Of a DNA stretch of 64,000 bases, positions 57,486 through 64,000 are shown piece by piece. The translations under genes and the position numbers were made by a program. The first letter of the stretch is position 1. Every line of letters starts with the position of its first letter. Under the pieces are notes generated by a model. The model was given only the letters and a program-made list of their open reading frames with translations. It ran no database searches and had not been told where the DNA came from. Origin of the DNA: Nocardiopsis sinuspersici. GTDB lineage: Bacteria > Actinomycetota > Actinomycetes > Streptosporangiales > Streptosporangiaceae. The stretch spans positions 90,529-154,528 of the forward strand of contig VWVT01000015.1 in assembly GCA_008638415.1 (NCBI GenBank), written 5' to 3'.

Positions 57486-60400
57486 GTGCTGTCCCCGCAG
57501 GGTCTGTCCACCCGTACCTTTCCGGAGCTCTTCACCGAGCGGGCCGCCCAGCGCCCCGAAGCGGTGGCGCTGGTGTCCGAAAGCGAGACGCTCACCTACG
57601 CGGAGCTCGCCGACCTCGTCGAGCGGCGGGCTCGCGGCCTCGTGCGGAGCGGGGTCCGTCCCGGGGACACGGTCGGGGTCTGCCTCGAACGCGGCCGCGA
57701 ACTGGTGGTCTGCCTGCTCGCGGCCATGCGGGCCGGAGCCGCCTACCTGCCCCTGGACCCCGCCTACCCGGCCGAGCGCCTGGCCTACGTGCTCTCCGAC
57801 TCCGGGGCGGACCTGGTGCTCACCGACGCCGTGTCGGCCGGTTCGCTCCCCGACGGGGTCCGGTCCCTGGACGCGGTCGGGGTCGAGGGGACCGACCCGC
57901 TCCCCGACACCCGCCCCCGGCCCGACGACGTCGCCTACGTCATCTACACCTCCGGGTCCACCGGCCGTCCCAAGGGCGTCCTGGTCACTCACCGAGGCAT
58001 CGCCGACCTGGCCGCCACCCAGCGGGTGCGCATGGAGGTGTCCCCGGACTCCCGGGTACTGCAGTTCGCCTCGTCCAGCTTCGACGCCTCCGTGTTCGAG
58101 GTGTGCATGGCCCTGCTCAACGGCGCGGCCCTGGTGGTCCTGCCCCGGCACCTGCTGCTGGGCGAGGCACTGGTCGGGACCCTGCGTGACCACCGGATCA
58201 GTCACGTGACGCTGCCCCCGGCCGTGCTGCCGGGTCTGTCACCGGAGGGCCTGTCGGACCTGCGGGCGGTGATGGTGGCGGGAGAGGCGTGCCCCGGCGA
58301 GATCGTGGACCTGTGGTCGCGTGGGCGCCGGATGTACAACGGCTACGGGCCCACCGAGACGACGGTGTGCGCGACCATGAGCGCGCCCCTGTCCGGAGAG
58401 ACGGTGCCGCCGATCGGCCGGGCCGTCGACGGCACCGCCGTCCACGTGCTGGACGAGGGGCTCCGCCCGGTCGGGGCGGGAGGGACCGGAGAGCTGTACG
58501 TCTGCGGTGCCGGGCTGGCCCGCGGCTACCACGGCCGCCCCGGGCTGAGCGCGGAGCGCTTCGTCGCCGACCCGTTCGGCCCACCCGGATCACGGATGTA
58601 CCGTTCCGGTGACGTGGTGCGCGTCCGGCCCGACGGCGACCTGGAGTTCCGGGGCAGGAGCGACGACCAGGTGAAGCTGCGGGGCTTTCGCATCGAGCCG
58701 GGAGAGATCGAGACCGCGGCCGCCCGAGTGCCCGGCGTGGCCAACGCCGCGGTGCTGGTGCGCGAGGACCGCCCCGGCGTCCGCCACCTGGTGGCCTACG
58801 TGGCGGGGGCGCCGCACCGGCCCGTGCCCGACGGGGGCCGGGTGCGCGCGGCCCTGGCCGAGAGCCTGCCCTCCCACATGGTTCCGTCCGTCGTGGTGGC
58901 GCTGGAGGCCATGCCCACCACCCCCAACGGCAAGATCGACCGCGCCCTGCTGCCCGTGCCCGACGAGGCCGTTCCCGGGCCGGAGTACGTGGCACCGCGT
59001 GACGACGCCGAGCGGGTGATCGCCGAGGCGTTCGCCGCCGTCCTGGGCCTGGACCGGGTCGGGGTGCACGACGACTTCTTCGCGCTGGGCGGCGATTCCG
59101 TCCTCGCCGTCCGCGCCCTGTCCCGCATCGACGCCCGCCTGGGCACGGCCCTGGACCGGCGGGCGGTGTTCGCCCTGCCGACCCCGGAACGGCTGGCCGC
59201 CGAGGGCGTCGGCTCCGCGGACGCCGTGCGGCCGATCACCCGCGCCGACCGGGACCTGCCCCTTCCCCTGTCGTCGGCGCAGCGCCGCCTGTGGTTCCTG
59301 TACCAGCACGACCCGGCCAGCACCGAGTACTACACGGGGAGCGCCTACCGATTGACCGGCCGGCTCTCGGTTCCGGCGCTGCAGGCGGCCCTCAGCGGTC
59401 TACAGCGCAGGCACGAGATCCTGCGCACCACCTACGCCACCACCGACGACGGTTCCGTCCAGCTGGTCCGCGAACCCCGGGACGGCCGCGACCTGCTCTC
59501 CCGGTGCGACCTGGGCGACACGGGGCAGGAGCGTCGGAAGCGGTTGGCGAAGGTACTCACCGCCGAGGTGGAGCGCCCCTTCGACCTCGTGGACGGCACT
59601 CCCTTCCGGGCGCTGCTGGTCCGGCTCGGCGACGACGAGCACGTCCTGGTTCTGAGCGCCCACCACATCGCCTGCGACGGCTGGTCGGTGGACGTCATCG
59701 CCCGGGACCTGGCGGAGCTGTACCGGGCCGGGCCGGCCGGGCGGCCGGGCGGGGAGGCCGTCCCGGAGCGGGTGGACTACGCCGACTTCGCGGTATGGGA
59801 GCAGGACCGCTGGACCGCGCACGAAGTGCGCGACCGCCTGGAGTACTGGAAGCGTGAACTCGACGAGGCGCGCCCGCTGGAGATCCCCACGGACCGCCCC
59901 CGCCCCGCCGTCCGGACCACGGCGGGCGCGGTGCGTCGCCTGGAACTGGCGCCCGAGCTGACCGGGGCGCTCAAAGAGCTGGGGCGGCGGCACGGGTCGA
60001 CCCTGTTCACCACGCTCACCGCGCTCACCCAGCTGCTGCTGTCCACCGCCTCGGGCAGCCGGGACGTCACACTCGGCGTCGCCTCGGCCGGACGCGACCA
60101 CCACCAGGTCGACGACGTGGTCGGGTTCTTCGTCAACCCCGTCGTGGTCAGGTCGCGGGTCGCCCCCGCTGCCACGGTCGGGGGCTTCCTCGACGACGTG
60201 CGCCGCACCGTCCTGGCCGCGCTCGACCACGAACTGCCCTTCGAGCGGGTCGTGGACGCGGTGGCCGTCGACCGTGATCCGAGCCGCACCCCGCTCTTCC
60301 AGGCCCTGATGGTGCTCCAGAACGCCCACTCCGGGGAGCTCGGCCTGCCCGGGCTGGACGCGCTTCCACTGGACCTGCCGCGCACGTCGGCCCTGTTCGA

Positions 60401-63400
60401 CCTGGTCTTCGAGTTCACCGAGCGGGATGGCGGCCTGCGGCTCACCATCGAGTACAACACCGACCTGTACGACGAGGACCGGATCGCCGGGCTCGCCGAG
60501 GGGCTGCGGCTGATCGCCGACCTGATGGCGTCCGACCCGGGACTGCCGGTGGCGCGGATCGACGTCCGCCCGGAGGCGGAGCGGCGCGCCCTGACCGCCT
60601 GGGAGGGGCGCGGGCCCGAGGGCTCCCCGGCCACGGTCACGGACGTGTTCGCCGAACAGGTCGCCCGGAACCCGCGGGGGACGGCCGTCTCCGGCCCGAC
60701 CGGGGACCTGTCCTACGCCGAGCTCGACACCGCCTCGGCCGGCCTGGCCGCGCGGCTGCGCGCGTGCGGGGCGTGCGCCGAGTCCCCGGTGCTGCTGGTC
60801 CTGGAGCGGGGCGCGCACGTGGTGACCGCGATGCTCGCGGTACTGCGTGCGGGCGCCGCCTACGTCCCCGTCCACGCCGACGATCCGGCCGAGCGGGTGG
60901 GTCGGCTGGCCGAGGAGACCGGGGCGGTCTGCGCGGTCACCGACGCGGTGTCCGCCGAACGCGTCCCGGTCGGCCGCGGCCTGCCCGTCGTGAACCTGGA
61001 CGAGATGGCCGCAGCCGCGGAGGAGTCCGGCACCGGAGCCGACGTACCGGCGCCGGTCGGACCGGAGAGCCTGGCCTACGTGATGTTCACGTCCGGCTCC
61101 ACGGGCGTGCCCAAGGGCGTGGCCGTCACACACGGGGACATCGTCCGTCTGGCGCGCGACCGGCGCTGGCGCGGCGGCGGACACGACCGGGTGCTCTTCC
61201 ACGCCTCGCACGCCTTCGACGCGGCCACCTACGAGATCTGGGTGCCGCTGCTCAGCGGGGGGACGGTCGTGGTCGCCCCGCCCGGGCGCCTGGACGCGGA
61301 GGAGTTCACCGCCGTGGTCGAGAGGTACGGCGTCACCGGCGCGTTCGTGACCTCCTCGCTGTTCAACCTGTACGCCTCGCAGGAGCCCGCCTGCTTCGCC
61401 GGGCTCCGTGAGGTGCTCACCGGTGGTGAGGCCGCCAACCCCGGGGCGCTGGAGCGTGTCCGGCGCGCGTGCCCGGACACCCTGGTCGCCAACGTGTACG
61501 GACCGACCGAGACGACCACGTACGCCACCCGCTTCCCGCTGGAGGGAACGGACCCCGTCCCGGAGCCGGTGCCGATCGGCGGCCCCCTCGACGGCACCCG
61601 GCTGCACGTCCTCGACGGGCTGCTGCGCCGCACCCCGGCGGGTGCCGTGGGTGAGCTGTACGTCGGTGGCGCGGGTGTGGCGCGCGGGTACTGGGGGCGG
61701 CCGGGGCTGACCGCCGAGCGGTTCGTCGCCGACCCGTTCGGCTCGGGGGAGCGCCTCTACCGCACGGGCGACCTGGTGCGGTGGAACCGCGACGGCCGGT
61801 TGGAGTACGTGGGCCGCGCCGACGCGCAGGTCAAGCTGCGGGGCTTTCGGATCGAGCTCGGCGAGGTGGAGTCGGCCCTGCTGCGCCGCCCCGAGGTGTC
61901 CGAGGCGGTGGTGCTCGTCCACCGTTCGGAGTCCGGCGTGCGGAGGCTGGTCGGCTACGCCGTGGGCCCGGAGGGGCGGATCCCCGACGAGCGGGCCGAG
62001 GAGGTGCGGGCCGCCCTGGCCCGTGAGCTCCCGGCGTACATGGTGCCCCAGGTGCTGGTACCGCTCGCCTCGATGCCGCTGAACGCCAACGGCAAGGTGG
62101 ACCGGCGGGCCCTGCCCGAGCCGTCCGCCGACGGCGGTGACGACAGTGCCTTCGTCGCTCCGCGGTCGGAGGCGGAGCGGGTGCTGGCCGGGGTGTTCGG
62201 GTCTGTGCTGGGTGTGGACCGGGTCGGTGTGCACGACGACTTCTTCGCGCTGGGCGGCGACTCGATCCTGAGTATCCAGTTGGTCTCCCGGGCCCGACGG
62301 GCGGGGATCACCGTGACCTCCAAGCAGGTCTTCGCCCGTCCGTCGGTCGCGGCCCTGGCCGAGGTGGCCGAGACCGGTCGGGGCTCGGCACCGGTGCCGG
62401 CAGGCCCGGTCTCCGGGCCGGTGACGGCCACCCCGATCATGCGGTGGTTCCTGCGGACCCACCCCGTGGCGCCGGGGCACTTCAACATGTCGGTGCTGTT
62501 GGACCTGGCGGAGGACGCCGACGCCGACGCCTTGTCCCGGGCGTCCGCCGCCCTGCTGGAGCACCACGACATGCTCCGCCTGCGGACGGACGCCTCCGGG
62601 GCCTTCCGGATCGCCGAGGCGGGGGAGGCCGAGCCGGCCGTCGAAACGGTGGACGTGGCCGGTCTCGCGTCGGAGCGGGCCGAGGAGGTGCTGTCGGAGC
62701 GCATCCGCCTGGCCCAGTCCTCACTGGAGCCCGTGTCGGGGCCGATGATGCGGATGGTGCTGTTCACCGGTGAGGGGACTCCGCGCCTGCTGATCGTCGC
62801 CCACCACCTGGTCGTGGACGGCGTCTCCTGGCGGATCCTGCTCGAAGACCTCTCCACCGCCTACCGGCAGATCACCGGAGGCGGTGCCGCCGACCTGGGG
62901 GCGCGTACCACGCCCTTCCCCGCCTGGGCCGACCGCCTGGCCGAAGCCACGCGCGAGGGCCGGTTCGACGACGAGACCGACCACTGGACCGCACTCGCCG
63001 ACGTCCCCGCCGAGGTGCCCCGTGACCACGGCCACGCGGGCAACGGGCCGGTCTCCTCACAGCGGACCGTGTCGGCCCGGCTCTCCGCCGAGACCACGCG
63101 TGCGCTGCTCCGCGAGGTCCCCCCGGTCTTTCGCACCCAGGTCAACGACCTGCTCCTCGCCGCGCTGGGCCGGGTCCTCACCGGCTGGACCGGACACGAC
63201 CGGATCCTCGTCGACCTGGAGGGGCACGGCCGCGAGGACCTCTTCGACCAGGCCGACCTGTCCCGTACGGTCGGCTGGTTCACCACCATGTTCCCCGTCG
63301 CCCTCACGAGCGCCCAGGACTGGGCCGACCAGGTCAGGACCACCAAGGAGACGCTCCGCACCCTCCCCCGGCGCGGCCTCGGCTACGGCGCCCTGCGACA

Positions 63401-64000
63401 CCTGGGGGACGAGCACCAGCGCACCGCCCTGGAACAGGCCCCCGACCCCCACGTCAGCTTCAACTACCTCGGCCGCTTCGACACCGGAGCGGACGCCCTG
63501 TACACAGGGCTGCGGCTGAACGCGGGCGGCGAGTACGATCCGCGTGAGGAACGCCCCCACCTGCTGGACGTGGTGGGCCGCGTCGAGGACGACGCCCTCG
63601 TCTTCGACTGGATCTTCTCCGACCGGGCCCACGACCCGGCGACCATGGCCGCTCTCGCGGAGCGGTACACCGACGCCCTACGCGACCTGGTGGAGTTCTG
63701 CCTCCGTGACGGTGTCGGCGGGGCCACTCCCTCGGACTTCCCGCTGGTCGGGCTGGACCAGGCCGCGGTCGACCGTCTGGCCGTCCCCGGTGTCCAGGAC
63801 GTCCTGCCGCTCACCCCGATGCAGCAGGGCATGCTCTTCCACTCCCTGACCGACGGGGGTTCCCGGAACGCCTACCTCGAACAGATCACCGTCCGTCTGG
63901 ACGGGGTCGACGACCCCGAGCGCCTGGCCCGTGCCTGGCGGCGGGTGGTCGAGGCCACTCCCGCCCTGCGCGCCGTGCCCGCGTGGGAGGGGCTGGACAC
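57486..64000 (+). CDS. Nonribosomal peptide synthetase, 5' part (A-T-C-A-T-E-C...)
   Basis: A partial NRPS, running off the right edge. GTG 57486 follows AGGAG (57473-57477); GTG 57480 is too close to it. Domain order: A1 (residues 1-500), T1 with Ser538 in [10 protein letters not shown] (about 590-1035; HHIACDG at 726-732), A2 (about 1040-1540), T2 with Ser1593 in LGGDSILSI, an epimerisation domain (about 1645-2070; HHLVVDG at 1773, EGHGRED, NYLG) and the start of a third C domain ([15 protein letters not shown]). The ten specificity positions read DAFTMAGVCK for A1 (close to aromatic Phe-type codes) and DAYFLGVTYK for A2 (close to branched aliphatic codes). These predictions are weak. Residue 2 should be D-configured. 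There is no starter C domain, so no N-acylation is expected. Confidence 0.93.
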   Translation, partial: MLSPQGLSTRTFPELFTERAAQRPEAVALVSESETLTYAELADLVERRARGLVRSGVRPGDTVGVCLERGRELVVCLLAAMRAGAAYLPLDPAYPAERLAYVLSDSGADLVLTDAVSAGSLPDGVRSLDAVGVEGTDPLPDTRPRPDDVAYVIYTSGSTGRPKGVLVTHRGIADLAATQRVRMEVSPDSRVLQFASSSFDASVFEVCMALLNGAALVVLPRHLLLGEALVGTLRDHRISHVTLPPAVLPGLSPEGLSDLRAVMVAGEACPGEIVDLWSRGRRMYNGYGPTETTVCATMSAPLSGETVPPIGRAVDGTAVHVLDEGLRPVGAGGTGELYVCGAGLARGYHGRPGLSAERFVADPFGPPGSRMYRSGDVVRVRPDGDLEFRGRSDDQVKLRGFRIEPGEIETAAARVPGVANAAVLVREDRPGVRHLVAYVAGAPHRPVPDGGRVRAALAESLPSHMVPSVVVALEAMPTTPNGKIDRALLPVPDEAVPGPEYVAPRDDAERVIAEAFAAVLGLDRVGVHDDFFALGGDSVLAVRALSRIDARLGTALDRRAVFALPTPERLAAEGVGSADAVRPITRADRDLPLPLSSAQRRLWFLYQHDPASTEYYTGSAYRLTGRLSVPALQAALSGLQRRHEILRTTYATTDDGSVQLVREPRDGRDLLSRCDLGDTGQERRKRLAKVLTAEVERPFDLVDGTPFRALLVRLGDDEHVLVLSAHHIACDGWSVDVIARDLAELYRAGPAGRPGGEAVPERVDYADFAVWEQDRWTAHEVRDRLEYWKRELDEARPLEIPTDRPRPAVRTTAGAVRRLELAPELTGALKELGRRHGSTLFTTLTALTQLLLSTASGSRDVTLGVASAGRDHHQVDDVVGFFVNPVVVRSRVAPAATVGGFLDDVRRTVLAALDHELPFERVVDAVAVDRDPSRTPLFQALMVLQNAHSGELGLPGLDALPLDLPRTSALFDLVFEFTERDGGLRLTIEYNTDLYDEDRIAGLAEGLRLIADLMASDPGLPVARIDVRPEAERRALTAWEGRGPEGSPATVTDVFAEQVARNPRGTAVSGPTGDLSYAELDTASAGLAARLRACGACAESPVLLVLERGAHVVTAMLAVLRAGAAYVPVHADDPAERVGRLAEETGAVCAVTDAVSAERVPVGRGLPVVNLDEMAAAAEESGTGADVPAPVGPESLAYVMFTSGSTGVPKGVAVTHGDIVRLARDRRWRGGGHDRVLFHASHAFDAATYEIWVPLLSGGTVVVAPPGRLDAEEFTAVVERYGVTGAFVTSSLFNLYASQEPACFAGLREVLTGGEAANPGALERVRRACPDTLVANVYGPTETTTYATRFPLEGTDPVPEPVPIGGPLDGTRLHVLDGLLRRTPAGAVGELYVGGAGVARGYWGRPGLTAERFVADPFGSGERLYRTGDLVRWNRDGRLEYVGRADAQVKLRGFRIELGEVESALLRRPEVSEAVVLVHRSESGVRRLVGYAVGPEGRIPDERAEEVRAALARELPAYMVPQVLVPLASMPLNANGKVDRRALPEPSADGGDDSAFVAPRSEAERVLAGVFGSVLGVDRVGVHDDFFALGGDSILSIQLVSRARRAGITVTSKQVFARPSVAALAEVAETGRGSAPVPAGPVSGPVTATPIMRWFLRTHPVAPGHFNMSVLLDLAEDADADALSRASAALLEHHDMLRLRTDASGAFRIAEAGEAEPAVETVDVAGLASERAEEVLSERIRLAQSSLEPVSGPMMRMVLFTGEGTPRLLIVAHHLVVDGVSWRILLEDLSTAYRQITGGGAADLGARTTPFPAWADRLAEATREGRFDDETDHWTALADVPAEVPRDHGHAGNGPVSSQRTVSARLSAETTRALLREVPPVFRTQVNDLLLAALGRVLTGWTGHDRILVDLEGHGREDLFDQADLSRTVGWFTTMFPVALTSAQDWADQVRTTKETLRTLPRRGLGYGALRHLGDEHQRTALEQAPDPHVSFNYLGRFDTGADALYTGLRLNAGGEYDPREERPHLLDVVGRVEDDALVFDWIFSDRAHDPATMAALAERYTDALRDLVEFCLRDGVGGATPSDFPLVGLDQAAVDRLAVPGVQDVLPLTPMQQGMLFHSLTDGGSRNAYLEQITVRLDGVDDPERLARAWRRVVEATPALRAVPAWEGLD

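Noticed and set aside
59400-62567. A 1055-codon open frame on the lower strand within the NRPS region
   Set aside because: It mirrors the NRPS reading frame on the opposite strand in very high GC DNA, has no recognisable domain and has low-complexity Arg/Gly/His composition.

Overview
The window is chromosomal DNA from a high-GC filamentous actinomycete. The evidence is very GC-rich codon usage, frequent GTG/TTG starts, the ybaB-recR-aspartokinase-asd order, Xre/DUF397 pairs with partner-switching ATPases, an LAxTG sortase substrate and a large NRPS gene. A Nocardiopsis-like (Nocardiopsidaceae) host is my inference from overall gene content. No rRNA, tRNA, CRISPR array, insertion sequence or prophage was found. 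A near-consensus parS site (23490-23505) and a perfect actinobacterial DnaA box (11454-11462) fit a position in the oriC-proximal part of the chromosome.

Layout. 1-5538: conserved core with a small basic protein, a protein-L-isoaspartate methyltransferase-like gene, ybaB, recR, aspartokinase (with an internal start for the beta chain) and asd. 5577-11262: a GntR-UTRA regulator, a PLDc_N membrane protein, a HhH protein, a DUF952-cupin fusion, a membrane protein, a pentapeptide-repeat protein and an unrecognised protein. 11571-16230: pyruvate/2-oxoacid dehydrogenase operon (pdhA-pdhB-pdhC, leftward) with an FCD-type GntR regulator upstream. 16851-20128: PAP2 phosphatase, SRPBCC protein, and a divergent MFS transporter/ArsR pair. 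20294-23512: a whiJ-like cluster of Xre + DUF397 flanked by two ATP-binding (HATPase_c) proteins. 24235-31079: DUF4956 + VTC, a two-component system with an Asp-rich secreted protein, and a PepSY membrane protein with a His-rich segment. The first two leftward operons of this block share the same palindrome in their promoters.

31683-38137: DMT transporter, membrane protein, AraC-type/VOC pair, a three-gene ABC-2 exporter and a membrane protein, with two noncoding repeat tracts. 38485-43731: ACT-domain protein, secreted L,D-transpeptidase, Stealth sugar-phosphate transferase, PP2C-like phosphatase and an HTH protein. 43850-48795: DUF2267 protein with a pterin-dehydratase-like tail, two DUF2306 membrane proteins, a secreted polysaccharide-lyase-like protein and an AldO-like flavin oxidase. 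48990-55308: two NarL/LuxR two-component systems around an LAxTG wall protein; the second has a perfect 16-bp palindrome in its divergent promoter.

56030-64000: start of a nonribosomal peptide cluster. A stand-alone serine hydrolase with the features of a penicillin-binding-protein-type thioesterase (SurE-like cyclase) precedes, by about 100 bp, an NRPS that runs off the right edge (A-T-C-A-T-E-C...). This suggests a head-to-tail cyclic peptide released by a trans-acting cyclase rather than by a cis thioesterase, and is the most interesting part of the window.
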